DNA of 64,000 nt from Aureimonas glaciei (GTDB lineage Bacteria; Pseudomonadota; Alphaproteobacteria; Rhizobiales; Rhizobiaceae), in the NCBI RefSeq assembly GCF_014643375.1, contig NZ_BMJJ01000003.1:62001-126000 (forward strand), in the 5' to 3' direction. This document shows positions 16,455-24,870 of the stretch, piece after piece. Both the position numbers and the translations under genes were made by a program. The notes beneath the pieces are model-generated. The model was not told where the DNA came from and did no database searches. It saw only the letters and a program-made list of their open reading frames with translations. Each line of letters begins with the position of its first letter. The first letter of the stretch is position 1.

Positions 16455-16820
16455 ATGACGGATCTCCGCCTTCTCCTGCTCACCGGCCGCGCCCTGGCCC
16501 TGGCCGTGCTCTGCCTTGCCTCGGCGGCCGAAGCGCGCGAGCCGGCGGCGGGCGGGCCGATGCACCTGGCGCAACTGGCGCGGCCGAGCGCCGCCGCGGG
16601 CCTGCTGCCGGCCGTGACCTTGCCGGAAGCGCAGCCTTTGCGGATGGCGGGCGGCGACTGTTCCGGCGCCGCGGCGCAGGCGGCGGCGGACAGCGGCGGC
16701 CAGGTGCTCTCGGTCTCCTCGAGCGAGCAGGGCGGCCGCACGGTCTGCATCGTCACCGTCCTCATCCCTGGCGAGGACGGCGGACGGCCGCGCAAGAAGA
16801 CCATCACCATTCCGCAATAG
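16455..16820 (+). CDS. Small exported protein upstream of FeuPQ-like pair (FeuN candidate)
   Basis: 121 residues from ATG 16455. Residues 1-27 look like a signal peptide (LLLLTGRALALAVLCLASAAEA). The mature part has Cys69 and Cys98, which could form a disulfide, and ends in a basic, beta-prone stretch (VTVLIPGEDGGRPRKKTITI). It lies directly upstream of an OmpR-type regulator and a kinase resembling rhizobial FeuP/FeuQ. In Sinorhizobium a small periplasmic inhibitor, FeuN, is encoded upstream of feuPQ, so by position and localisation this is a FeuN candidate. No sequence comparison was possible, and the name is an inference. Confidence 0.6.
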   Translation: MTDLRLLLLTGRALALAVLCLASAAEAREPAAGGPMHLAQLARPSAAAGLLPAVTLPEAQPLRMAGGDCSGAAAQAAADSGGQVLSVSSSEQGGRTVCIVTVLIPGEDGGRPRKKTITIPQ

Positions 16821-16892
16821 CCGCCATCTCTTGGGGCGATGTGCCCGCCCGCCCGGTGCTGGGCGCCGGCCCGCCAGCGACGGACTGATATC

Positions 16893-17564
16893 ATGCGCAT
16901 TCTCATCGTCGAGGACGATCCGAACCTCAACCGCCAGCTGCACGAGGCGCTGATCGGTGCCGGCTATGTCGTCGACCGCGCCTTCGACGGCGACGAGGGG
17001 CATTTCCTCGGCGATACCGAGCCCTACGACGCCATCGTCCTCGATGTCGGCCTGCCCAAGCTCGACGGCATCAGCGTGCTGGAGCGCTGGCGCCGCGACG
17101 GCCGCCTGATGCCGGTGCTCATCCTCACCGCGCGCGATCGCTGGAGCGACAAGGTCGCCGGTATCGACGCCGGCGCCGACGACTACGTCACCAAGCCGTT
17201 CCACATCGAGGAAGTGCTGGCGCGGGTGCGGGCGCTGATCCGCCGCGCCGCCGGCCACGCCTCCTCCGACATCAATTGCGGCCCGCTGAGGCTCGACACC
17301 AAGGCGTCGAAGGCCACCGTCAACGGCACGGCGCTGAAGCTGACCTCGCACGAATACCGGCTGCTGGCCTATCTCATGCACCACAAGGACGAGATCGTCT
17401 CGCGCACCGAACTGATCGAGCATCTCTACGACCAGGATTTCGACCGCGATTCCAATACGATCGAAGTCTTCGTCGGGCGCCTCCGGCGCAAGATCGGCGT
17501 CGACCTCATCGAGACCGTGCGCGGCCTCGGCTACAGGATGCGCGATGAGACTGCGGGGACCTGA
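16893..17564 (+). CDS. feuP: OmpR-family response regulator, FeuP-like
   Basis: 223 residues. The receiver domain (1-115) has acidic residues Asp8/Asp9, phospho-acceptor Asp51 (IVLDVGLPKLDG), Thr79 (LILTARDRW) and Lys101 (YVTKPFH). The C-terminal winged helix (125-220) contains SHEYRLLAYLMHHKDEIVSR and RGLGYRM. ATG 16893 is favoured because the receiver begins there (MRILIVEDD). It overlaps the kinase gene by 20 bases. In rhizobia FeuP/FeuQ controls cyclic glucan export. The assignment rests on context next to the ccm-degP-glnE block and general similarity, so the symbol is tentative. Confidence 0.75.
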   Translation: MRILIVEDDPNLNRQLHEALIGAGYVVDRAFDGDEGHFLGDTEPYDAIVLDVGLPKLDGISVLERWRRDGRLMPVLILTARDRWSDKVAGIDAGADDYVTKPFHIEEVLARVRALIRRAAGHASSDINCGPLRLDTKASKATVNGTALKLTSHEYRLLAYLMHHKDEIVSRTELIEHLYDQDFDRDSNTIEVFVGRLRRKIGVDLIETVRGLGYRMRDETAGT

Positions 17565-18930
17565 CTCCCTCACTTTCCGCGTCATCGCGCTGTCCAGCCT
17601 CTGGGCCATCGCGGCGTTCAGCGTCATCGGCGGACTGATCTCCTCGCTCTACGGCCAGACGGCCTCGCGCGGCTTCGAGGAACTGCTCGTCGCCCAGCTC
17701 TACAACCTCGTCAATTCGGTGAGCGTCACGCCAGAGGGCCTCCTGACCGGAACGCCGGATCTCGGCGACCTGCGCTACGCCCAGCCGCTGTCGGGCTGGT
17801 ACTGGGAAGTGCTGCCGGCCGCCGCCAACACCAAGGGCCGGCTCGCTTCGGTCTCGCTCGGCGGCGCCGAGATCGTCTCTCCCAATGCCAAGGTCGCACC
17901 CTTCGACCTCTATTACCGCCGCGACTACGAGGCCCCGGGCCTTGACGGCGAGGAGCTGAAGGTGGTCGAGACCGAGATCGTGCTCGACCAGGAGAATCGC
18001 GTCGCGCGGTTCCGGGTGATGGGCAATGCGAGCCTGCTCAACGCCGACACCGCGCAGTTCGACTGGCGGCTCGGCCTCTATCTCGGCTGCTTCGGGCTCG
18101 GCTCGATCCTCATCAACGCCATCGCCATTCTCTATGGCCTGCGGCCGCTCGTGGCCGTGCGGCGGGCCCTCGGCGAGGTCCGGGCGGGCAGGGCGGAAGG
18201 GCTGAAGGGCGACTTTCCCGCCGAAATCCGGCCGCTGACGCAGGAGATGAACGGGCTCATCGACAATAACCGCCGCATCGTCGAACGCGCCCGCACCCAG
18301 GTCGGCAATCTCGCCCATTCGCTGAAGACGCCGATCGCGGTCCTCACCAACGAGGCAACGGCGATCGGCGGCGAGAAGGGGCGCCTCGTCGCCGAACAGA
18401 CCGAGAGCATGCGCTTCCAGGTGCAGCATTATCTCGACCGGGCGCGGGTGGCGGCGCAGAGCGAGGGCGTCGTCTTCCGCGCCCCCGTCGGACCGGCGCT
18501 GGAGCGCCTGGCGCGGGTGATGGTGAAGCTCCATCCCGGCATCCGATTCGAAGGGCCGCTCCTCTCGGGCGCGGCGCTGGTCTTCGCCGGCGAGAGCCAG
18601 GATTACGAGGAAATGGTCGGTAATCTCCTCGAGAATGCCGCCAAGTGGACGAAGGGCGTGATCCGGCTGTCGGCGCGCGCGGAGGACGGCGGTACCTTCC
18701 GCACCGTGATCGAGGATGACGGGCCGGGCCTGGACGAAGCGGAGATCGTCGAGGCGCTGAAGCGCGGGCGGCGGCTCGACGAGAACAAGCCCGGCAGCGG
18801 CCTCGGCCTGTCGATCGTTGCCGAAACCGTGCGCGAGTACCGGGGAACGCTGACCTTGACGCGATCCGAGCTCGGCGGTCTCAAGGCGGAAATCGTGCTG
18901 CCGCTGGTGCTCGGCCCGCAGACCCCGTAG
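17545..18930 (+). CDS. feuQ: Sensor histidine kinase, FeuQ-like
   Basis: 461 residues, inner-membrane kinase. The first transmembrane segment is at about 13-34 and the second at about 177-197, enclosing a periplasmic domain of some 140 residues. A HAMP-like linker follows, then the phospho-acceptor His258 in NLAHSLKTPIAVL. The ATPase domain carries NLLENAAKW (N box), EDDGPGLD (G1) and GSGLGLSIVAE (G2). The LAHSLKTP H box is of the PhoQ/FeuQ-like type. It overlaps the upstream regulator gene, which makes it the cognate kinase. The small exported protein at 16455 could modulate its periplasmic domain. Confidence 0.78.
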   Translation: MRLRGPDSLTFRVIALSSLWAIAAFSVIGGLISSLYGQTASRGFEELLVAQLYNLVNSVSVTPEGLLTGTPDLGDLRYAQPLSGWYWEVLPAAANTKGRLASVSLGGAEIVSPNAKVAPFDLYYRRDYEAPGLDGEELKVVETEIVLDQENRVARFRVMGNASLLNADTAQFDWRLGLYLGCFGLGSILINAIAILYGLRPLVAVRRALGEVRAGRAEGLKGDFPAEIRPLTQEMNGLIDNNRRIVERARTQVGNLAHSLKTPIAVLTNEATAIGGEKGRLVAEQTESMRFQVQHYLDRARVAAQSEGVVFRAPVGPALERLARVMVKLHPGIRFEGPLLSGAALVFAGESQDYEEMVGNLLENAAKWTKGVIRLSARAEDGGTFRTVIEDDGPGLDEAEIVEALKRGRRLDENKPGSGLGLSIVAETVREYRGTLTLTRSELGGLKAEIVLPLVLGPQTP

Positions 18931-19007
18931 ATATCTCGGGTTATCGGAACCTCCGGCTGCCCAGGCGGTTGCCGAGCCGACGACGGTCGCCAGAGTTGGA
19001 ACATCCT

Positions 19008-19400
19008 ATGCCTGCAATCTTCAAAACGCTGCCCGTTTTCGCCGTCGCCGTCCTGCTGAGCGCCTGCGCCGGATCGTCGATGAACACGCCGACTTCGACC
19101 GGCGTACTCGCCCTCGGCGAGGGCCTGGTCGGCCAGGTGCCCGGCGCGGGCCTGTCGGGCGAGGCGCGCGAGAAAGCGCTGGAGGCGGAATTCCAGGCGC
19201 TGCAGTTCGCCCAGGCGGGACAAGAAGTCGCATGGAGCGCCGGCCGATATCAGGGCCTGGTCGTGCCGACGCAGCTCTACCGCATCGGCTCGCAGGACTG
19301 CCGCGGCTACTCGCAGACGGTGATCGCCAGGGGCAAGACGATGAAGCAGGTCGGCACCGCGTGCCGCGGCGAAGACGGATTGTGGAAGACCGTCGTCTGA
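19008..19400 (+). CDS. Small lipoprotein, 17 kDa surface antigen-like C-terminus
   Basis: 130 residues from ATG 19008. A lipoprotein signal peptide ends in the lipobox LLSAC with Cys20. The central part is helical and charged (SGEAREKALEAEFQALQF). The C-terminal region resembles that of the rickettsial 17 kDa / Omp16-type antigens: CRGYSQTVIARGKTMKQVGT followed by ACRGEDGLWK, with a conserved Cys pair. Probably anchored in the outer membrane. It lies between feuQ-like and ccmI on the same strand without overlap. Function unknown. Confidence 0.7.
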   Translation: MPAIFKTLPVFAVAVLLSACAGSSMNTPTSTGVLALGEGLVGQVPGAGLSGEAREKALEAEFQALQFAQAGQEVAWSAGRYQGLVVPTQLYRIGSQDCRGYSQTVIARGKTMKQVGTACRGEDGLWKTVV

Positions 19401-19571
19401 TCCGGGCGAAGCCGGGGGCCTGGCGGGGCACAAGCGGCGCGCGCCGAAGTGGCACGCGGGCGTCGGACTTGCTATGTCCGGGGTCGGCGCCGCATCGACG
19501 TGCCGGCATCCGGCGGCATTCCGGGACCTGAGGCGAGGAGAGGGCGCGCGCACGCGTGATGCCCGCAAGGA

Positions 19572-20825
19572 ATGGACGAAAGCTTGTTCTGGATCATCGC
19601 GGTCTTTTTGACCGCCGTCGTGACGCTGACCGTGCTCTGGCCCCTCTTGCGCCGGCGGCCTGAGGCCTTGCCGGTGCGGGCGCAGTACGACGTCGAGGTC
19701 TATGGCGCCCAGCTGAACGAGTTGAAGGCCGACCTCGCCCGCGGCACGATCGCCGAGGAGGACGCCGTCGTCGCCCGCGCCGAGATCGGGCGAAGGCTTC
19801 TGAAGGCAGCGGGCGAGGCGAATGCCAGCCAGGCGAAGGCGCGCCCGCCGCGCCGCACGGCTTTGGCGATCGGCCTCGTCGCTCTGGCCCTGCCGCTCGG
19901 CGGGCTCGGCTTCTACGCGGTCCTCGGATCGCCGGCCCAGCCGGACATGCCGCTGCTGTCGCGTCTTGCCGTCGATCCCGCCAGGGCCGACCTGCCGACG
20001 CTGGTCGCGCAGGCCGAGGCGCGGCTGCGGTCCAATCCCGAGGACGGCGCGGGCTGGGACCTGCTCGGGCCGATCTATCTGCGCTCGGGCCGGCCGGATG
20101 ACGCGGTGACGGCGCTGGCCAACGCCATCCGCATTCTGGGGTCGACGCCGGAGCGCGAGACCGATCTCGGCGAGGCGCTGACGCAGGCCGCCGAAGGCGA
20201 GGTCACCGATGTCGCCCGGGCCAGCTTCGAGCGCGCTCTGGCGCTGAACGCAGACTATCTGCCGGCGAAATTCTTCCTCGCCCTCGACCTGTCGCAGGAG
20301 AACCGCTTCGCCGAGGCGGCGCCCGCCTGGCAGGGCCTGATCGCCGCCAGTCCCGAGGGCGCGCCCTGGCTGACCCTCGCCAATTCCGCGCTCGCCGACG
20401 CGCAGCAGAAGATCGCCGCGGCGTCCGGCACACCGCCGACAGCGGCGACGGCTGTCCAGCCCCCTGCAGGGGCCCCGGCTCCCTTGGCCGGAACGCCGGC
20501 ACCCCCGGCCGAGGCCTCGGCGCCCACGCTTCCCGGGCCGACCGGCGAGGACGTCGCGGCGGCCGCACAGCTCTCCGGCGACGACCGGCGCGCGATGATC
20601 GAAGGCATGGTCGGCCAGCTCGCCGAGCGCCTGAAAACCGCCCCGAACGACGTCGAAGGTTGGAAACGCCTGCTGCGATCCTATAGCGTTCTCGGCGACA
20701 CCGGAAAGGCGCAGGGCGCGCTCACCGAGGCCCGCGCCGTCTTTGCCGAGGGCAGCACGGAGCGCGGGGCGATCGAGGAGTTCGCGGCGGCACTCGGCCT
20801 GTCCGCCACGGGAGCAACGCCATGA
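19572..20825 (+). CDS. ccmI: Cytochrome c biogenesis protein CcmI (CycH)
   Basis: 417 residues. CcmI is the apocytochrome chaperone of system I cytochrome c maturation. It has two transmembrane segments (about 5-25 and 96-117) separated by a cytoplasmic helical loop with YDVEVYGAQLNELKADLARG, the conserved CcmI motif. The periplasmic part has TPR-like repeats (about 140-285) and a Pro/Ala-rich linker (about 290-325), then a helical C-terminus. It is the first gene of four linked by ATGA overlaps (ccmI-ccmE-ccmF-ccmH), a translationally coupled operon. Confidence 0.93.
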   Translation: MDESLFWIIAVFLTAVVTLTVLWPLLRRRPEALPVRAQYDVEVYGAQLNELKADLARGTIAEEDAVVARAEIGRRLLKAAGEANASQAKARPPRRTALAIGLVALALPLGGLGFYAVLGSPAQPDMPLLSRLAVDPARADLPTLVAQAEARLRSNPEDGAGWDLLGPIYLRSGRPDDAVTALANAIRILGSTPERETDLGEALTQAAEGEVTDVARASFERALALNADYLPAKFFLALDLSQENRFAEAAPAWQGLIAASPEGAPWLTLANSALADAQQKIAAASGTPPTAATAVQPPAGAPAPLAGTPAPPAEASAPTLPGPTGEDVAAAAQLSGDDRRAMIEGMVGQLAERLKTAPNDVEGWKRLLRSYSVLGDTGKAQGALTEARAVFAEGSTERGAIEEFAAALGLSATGATP

Positions 20826-21322
20826 CACGCAAGCAGAAGCGGCTCTCTTCCATCGGCGCCATTCTCGTCGTCATCGCCGCCGCCGTCGGCCTGATGCTGA
20901 GCGCCATGTCCGACAGCGTCGCCTTCTTCGCCTCGCCGACCGACGTCATGGCGCAGGTGCCCGGCAACGCCCAGCGCATCCGCCTCGGCGGGCTCGTCGA
21001 GGCCGGCTCGATCGACCACGAGGCCGGCGAGGTCGTGCGCTTCCGCGTCACCGACTCGGTCGAGAGCGTTTCCGTCGTCTACACCGGCCTCCTGCCGGAT
21101 CTCTTTCGCGAGGGGCAGGGCGTCGTCACCGAGGGCACGCTCGGGCCCGACCGCGTCTTCCTCGCCGACACCGTGCTCGCCAAGCACGACGAATCCTACA
21201 TGCCAAAGGAGGTCGTCGACGACATGAAGAAGCGCGGCCTGTGGCAGGAGGGCAAGGGCATGCCGACGGTGAGCGGCACCGCCGCGCCGCAGGCGCCGAG
21301 CGCCGGGGGAGCTGGAACATGA
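20822..21322 (+). CDS. ccmE: Cytochrome c maturation heme chaperone CcmE
   Basis: 166 residues. CcmE binds heme covalently in the periplasm and hands it to CcmF. An N-terminal basic stretch (MTRKQKRL) and one transmembrane helix (about 10-28) precede the OB-fold domain (RLGGLVEAGSI, VVYTGLLPDLFREGQGVV). The heme-binding His122 is in LAKHDESYMPKEV with the conserved Tyr126. The C-terminal tail is flexible, Gly/Pro/Ala-rich. The start overlaps the ccmI stop (ATGA), and the stop overlaps the ccmF start in the same way. Confidence 0.96.
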   Translation: MTRKQKRLSSIGAILVVIAAAVGLMLSAMSDSVAFFASPTDVMAQVPGNAQRIRLGGLVEAGSIDHEAGEVVRFRVTDSVESVSVVYTGLLPDLFREGQGVVTEGTLGPDRVFLADTVLAKHDESYMPKEVVDDMKKRGLWQEGKGMPTVSGTAAPQAPSAGGAGT

Positions 21323-23304
21323 TCGTCGAAGTCGGCCATTTCGCCCTCGTCCTGGCGCTGGTCACGGCCATCGTGCAGTTCGGGCTGCCGCTGATCGGCG
21401 CGCGCATCGGCGACGACCGGCTGATGGAGACGGGCGAGGTCACCGCGGTGGCGAGCTTCGCGCTGATCGCGCTCGCCTTCACGGCGCTGACGGCGGCCTA
21501 TGTCGGCTCCGACTTCTCGGTGATGAACGTCTTCCAGAATTCGCATTCGGCCAAGCCGATGCTCTACAAGATCACCGGCGTCTGGGGCAATCACGAGGGC
21601 TCGATGCTGCTCTGGGTGCTGATCCTTGCCTTCTTCAGCGCCCTTGTCGCTCTGTTCGGCCGCGACATCCCGGCCTCGCTGAAGGCCAATGTGCTGTCGG
21701 TGCAGGCGCTGATCACCGTCGCCTTCCTGCTCTTCATCCTCCTGACGTCGAACCCCTTCGAGCGTCTGCTGCCGGCGCCCCTCGAGGGCCAGGACCTCAA
21801 CCCGATCCTGCAGGATGTCGGCCTCGCGGTGCATCCGCCGCTCCTCTATCTCGGCTATGTCGGCTTCTCCGTCGCCTTCTCCTTTGCCGTCGCCGCCCTG
21901 ATCGACGGGCGGATCGACGCGGCCTGGGCGCGCTGGGTGCGGCCGTGGACGCTGGTCGCCTGGATCTTCCTGACGCTCGGCATCGCGATGGGGTCCTACT
22001 GGGCCTATTACGAGCTCGGCTGGGGCGGCTGGTGGTTCTGGGATCCGGTCGAGAACGCGTCCTTCATGCCCTGGCTCTCGGGCACGGCGCTGTTGCATTC
22101 GGCCCTGGTGATGGAAAAGCGCGCGGCCTTGAAGATCTGGACGGTGCTGCTCGCCATCCTGACCTTCTCGCTGTCGCTGCTCGGCACCTTCCTCGTGCGC
22201 TCGGGCGTGCTGACCTCCGTGCATGCCTTCGCGACCGACCCCTCGCGCGGCGTGTTCATTCTCGCCATCCTGACGCTCTTCATCGGCGGCTCGCTGGCGC
22301 TCTTCGCCTTCCGGGCGCAGACGCTGGAATCGGGCGGCCTGTTCGCGCCGATCTCGCGCGAGGGCGCGCTGGTCTTCAACAACCTGTTCCTGACCACGGC
22401 CTGCGCCACCGTCCTCATCGGCACGCTCTATCCCCTGGTGCTCGAAGTGCTGACGGGATCCAAGATTTCGGTCGGCGCGCCCTTCTTCGACCTGACCTTC
22501 GGCCCGCTGATGATTCCGCTTCTGCTCGCCGTGCCCTTCGGCCCGCTGCTCGCCTGGAAACGCGGCGATCTCCTGGCGGCGGCGCAGCGGCTGTATTTCG
22601 CCGTCGGCACCGCCATGGCCGCCATCATCCTGACGCTCGCCTTCACCGAGGGCATGCGCATCCTCGCCGCCCTCGGCTTCGGCCTCGCCGTCTGGCTGCT
22701 GGCCGGCGCCGTGACCGATCTCGCGCTGCGCACCGGCTATCCCCGCGTCACCGCGCGCGTCGCGCTGCGCCGCTTCACCGGCCTGCCGCGCTCGGCCTTC
22801 GGCACCGCGCTGGCGCATGCCGGGCTCGGCCTGACCGTGCTCGGGGTGATCGCCACCTCCGCCTTCCAGACCGAACTGGTGACGGCGATGAAGCCCGGTG
22901 ACATCCGCGAGGCCGGCGGCTACCAGATCCGCTTCGAGGGCCTGGCGGCCCGAGAGGGGCCGAACTACCGCGAGGAGGTCGGCGGCTTCACGCTGAGCCG
23001 TGGCGGCGTCGCCGTGACGCAGATGGAAAGCGCCAAGCGCTTCTATCCCGCGCGCCAGATGCCGACGACCGAGGCCGGCATCCACACCCACTGGCTAAGC
23101 CAGACCTACATCGCGCTGGGCGAGACGACGAACGGCGCCACCGTCGTGCGCCTCTGGTATAAGCCGCTGATCACGCTGATCTGGATCGGCGCCGTGGTGA
23201 TGGCGCTCGGCGGCACACTGTCGCTTCTCGACCGGCGCCTGAGGGTCGGCGCCCCGGCCCGCGCCCGCCGGCGCAAGTCTGAGACGGGAGCCGTGGCGGC
23301 ATGA
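21319..23304 (+). CDS. ccmF: Cytochrome c heme lyase subunit CcmF
   Basis: 661 residues, a polytopic membrane protein of the heme lyase complex. ATG 21319 overlaps the ccmE stop. The tryptophan-rich WWD domain is clear ([20 protein letters not shown]). Conserved histidines flank it ([19 protein letters not shown] and [12 protein letters not shown]). About a dozen or more hydrophobic segments run the length, and the C-terminal periplasmic loop with [17 protein letters not shown] is typical. The length matches CcmF/CycK proteins of rhizobia. Confidence 0.97.
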   Translation: MIVEVGHFALVLALVTAIVQFGLPLIGARIGDDRLMETGEVTAVASFALIALAFTALTAAYVGSDFSVMNVFQNSHSAKPMLYKITGVWGNHEGSMLLWVLILAFFSALVALFGRDIPASLKANVLSVQALITVAFLLFILLTSNPFERLLPAPLEGQDLNPILQDVGLAVHPPLLYLGYVGFSVAFSFAVAALIDGRIDAAWARWVRPWTLVAWIFLTLGIAMGSYWAYYELGWGGWWFWDPVENASFMPWLSGTALLHSALVMEKRAALKIWTVLLAILTFSLSLLGTFLVRSGVLTSVHAFATDPSRGVFILAILTLFIGGSLALFAFRAQTLESGGLFAPISREGALVFNNLFLTTACATVLIGTLYPLVLEVLTGSKISVGAPFFDLTFGPLMIPLLLAVPFGPLLAWKRGDLLAAAQRLYFAVGTAMAAIILTLAFTEGMRILAALGFGLAVWLLAGAVTDLALRTGYPRVTARVALRRFTGLPRSAFGTALAHAGLGLTVLGVIATSAFQTELVTAMKPGDIREAGGYQIRFEGLAAREGPNYREEVGGFTLSRGGVAVTQMESAKRFYPARQMPTTEAGIHTHWLSQTYIALGETTNGATVVRLWYKPLITLIWIGAVVMALGGTLSLLDRRLRVGAPARARRRKSETGAVAA

Positions 23305-23825
23305 GGCGTCTCCTGGAGATCGCCGTCGTCGCCTTCGGGCTTCTTGTCGGGCCGGTGATGGTGCCGGCGCCCGGCCTGCCCTCGCCCTTCGTCGACATCT
23401 TCTCCGGCACCGCCCGCGCGGTGCAGCCCGACGAGGTGCTGGACGACCCGGCGCTGGAGCGCCGCGCCCGCGCGCTCTCGGTCGGCCTGCGCTGCCTCGT
23501 CTGCCAGAACCAGTCGATCGACGACAGCGACGCCGCGCTCGCCAAGGACCTGCGGGTACTGGTGCGCGAGCGCCTGGAGGCGGGCGACAGCGACGAGGCG
23601 GTCATCGACTACGTCGTCGCCCGCTACGGCGAGTTCGTGCTCCTGAAGCCGCGCCTGTCATTCGGGACGATCGTGCTGTGGACGGCGCCCGCCGCCCTCA
23701 TCCTCGCCGGTGCCGCCTTCGCCCTGTACTCCGCCCGCCGCCACAAGCGCGAGCCGGCGAGCATCGGACTGACGGCGGACGAGGAAAGCGCGGTGGAGCG
23801 GACGCTGGCCGAGCGCGGGCTCTAG
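23301..23825 (+). CDS. ccmH: Cytochrome c maturation thioredoxin-like protein CcmH (CycL)
   Basis: 174 residues. CcmH reduces the apocytochrome CXXC thiols before heme attachment. It has an N-terminal signal/anchor, the redox motif RCLVCQNQS with Cys65 and Cys68, and a C-terminal transmembrane helix (about 123-143) followed by a cytoplasmic basic tail. It closes the ccmIEFH operon with an ATGA overlap. In rhizobial genomes the next gene is usually degP; here about 1 kb with a toxin-antitoxin pair separates them. Confidence 0.95.
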   Translation: MRRLLEIAVVAFGLLVGPVMVPAPGLPSPFVDIFSGTARAVQPDEVLDDPALERRARALSVGLRCLVCQNQSIDDSDAALAKDLRVLVRERLEAGDSDEAVIDYVVARYGEFVLLKPRLSFGTIVLWTAPAALILAGAAFALYSARRHKREPASIGLTADEESAVERTLAERGL

Positions 23826-23990
23826 CCTCCGTTCGGGATTGCGAATTGAGCTGATTCTTACTGCTCGAACCGCTTCTTACACTCTGACGTGACCTCCTCC
23901 CGGAGTCGCCGTTGCGCAGAGTCTGTGGTCCAAGAAGGGTGCGTTCGCTACTGGAGATACCCCAGACCTCTTGACCAGGCTTCACCGCGA

Positions 23991-24011
23991 TGTATCTATT
24001 TAGTAGATACA
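23991..24011. promoter_or_regulatory. Palindromic operator candidate of mazEF
   Basis: A perfect 8-bp inverted repeat, TGTATCTA (23991-23998) and TAGATACA (24004-24011), with a 5-bp spacer. It is AT-rich in a GC-rich context and lies 24 bases before the mazE start. MazE-type antitoxins bind such palindromes for autoregulation, so this is a good operator candidate. Confidence 0.7.
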
Positions 24012-24034
24012 TTTTATCCGAGGGGGGCAGGGAC

Positions 24035-24277
24035 ATGCTCGGAACAGTGACCAAATGGGGCAATAGCCTAGCGGTGCGTCTGCCGAGCGCCTTTGCCCGT
24101 GAGGCCGGGATTCATGATGGTAAGTCTGTGAACATTAGCATTCATGAGGGTTCAGTCGTGATCACGCCGGTCGACGAAGTTGTCGAATACGACCTTGCGA
24201 AGCTTCTCGCAGGCATCACGCCGGACAACCTGCATGATGAGACTTCGACCGGTGCCTTCGTCGGCAACGAGTTCTGA
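24035..24277 (+). CDS. mazE: MazE-like antitoxin (AbrB/SpoVT fold)
   Basis: 80 residues from ATG 24035, with AGGGGGGCAGG upstream; the in-frame ATG 23990 falls on the operator palindrome and is unlikely. The N-terminal swapped-hairpin DNA-binding motif is clear (VTKWGNSLAVRLPSAFAREA, then GIHDGKSVNI). The C-terminal acidic tail (ITPDNLHDETSTGAFVGNEF) is the region that wraps and neutralises MazF. Three bases separate it from the toxin gene. Codon use is less GC-biased than the flanking ccmH and degP, consistent with recent acquisition. Confidence 0.9.
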   Translation: MLGTVTKWGNSLAVRLPSAFAREAGIHDGKSVNISIHEGSVVITPVDEVVEYDLAKLLAGITPDNLHDETSTGAFVGNEF

Positions 24278-24280
24278 GCC

Positions 24281-24616
24281 TTGGCTCCGTACACGCCGCG
24301 GCGTTTCGATATCATTCAGCTATCATTCGATCCTCAGGCAGGGCGAGAACAGGCAGGGCGGCGACCTGCCTACGTCCTGTCAGACGATCGCTACAACGCT
24401 TTGACCCGTCTTTGCGTGGTTTGTCCCATCACGACGCGGGTCAAGGGGTTCCCATTCGAGGTTGCTTTGCCCCAAGGTTTTCGCACCCGGGGCGTTGTCC
24501 TGTGCGATCATGTTAAAAGCATTTCATGGGACCAGCGCGGCTCCGAGTTCATCGAGAACTGCCCCGACATTGCGCCGAGGGTCTTGGGAATGCTCAAGGC
24601 GCTGATTGGCCTCTAA
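24281..24616 (+). CDS. mazF: MazF-like endoribonuclease toxin
   Basis: 111 residues, starting at TTG 24281 directly after the mazE stop. The protein N-terminus from there (PRRFDIIQLSFDPQAGREQA) fits the family, so the unusual start codon is probably real. Family motifs follow: GRRPAYVLS, VVCPITTRVKGFPFEVALP, GVVLCDHVKSISWDQRG and the C-terminal LGMLKALIGL. MazF toxins cut mRNA at short sequence motifs. It is intact and full length, and pairs with the adjacent mazE. The module is wedged between ccmH and degP. Confidence 0.93.
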   Translation: MAPYTPRRFDIIQLSFDPQAGREQAGRRPAYVLSDDRYNALTRLCVVCPITTRVKGFPFEVALPQGFRTRGVVLCDHVKSISWDQRGSEFIENCPDIAPRVLGMLKALIGL

Positions 24617-24870
24617 GGCCGCGCGCTGGTCGAGCGGTATGGATCTTCCTTGTGTCAGGGCTCTGATACCGACCGACGTGATCGCATGCCTCCGCCACCA
24701 TCGCCAACATTACCAACCTTTCACCCCGCTGAAGGGGTCCCGTAACCCGAGACATCCTATCTCTCCATGCGAAGCGGGCGATGGCGTCGACGATGCCCCC
24801 GCAGCAGAGCTCCCGGGAAGCGGCGACGCGGCAGACGCCTCGCTCTTTCCCCGAGAATCCAGGGAAAAGG

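Noticed and set aside
23826-24034. Mobile element remnant upstream of mazE
   Set aside because: The segment is lower in GC but shows no terminal repeats or transposase fragment; only the operator palindrome is supported.
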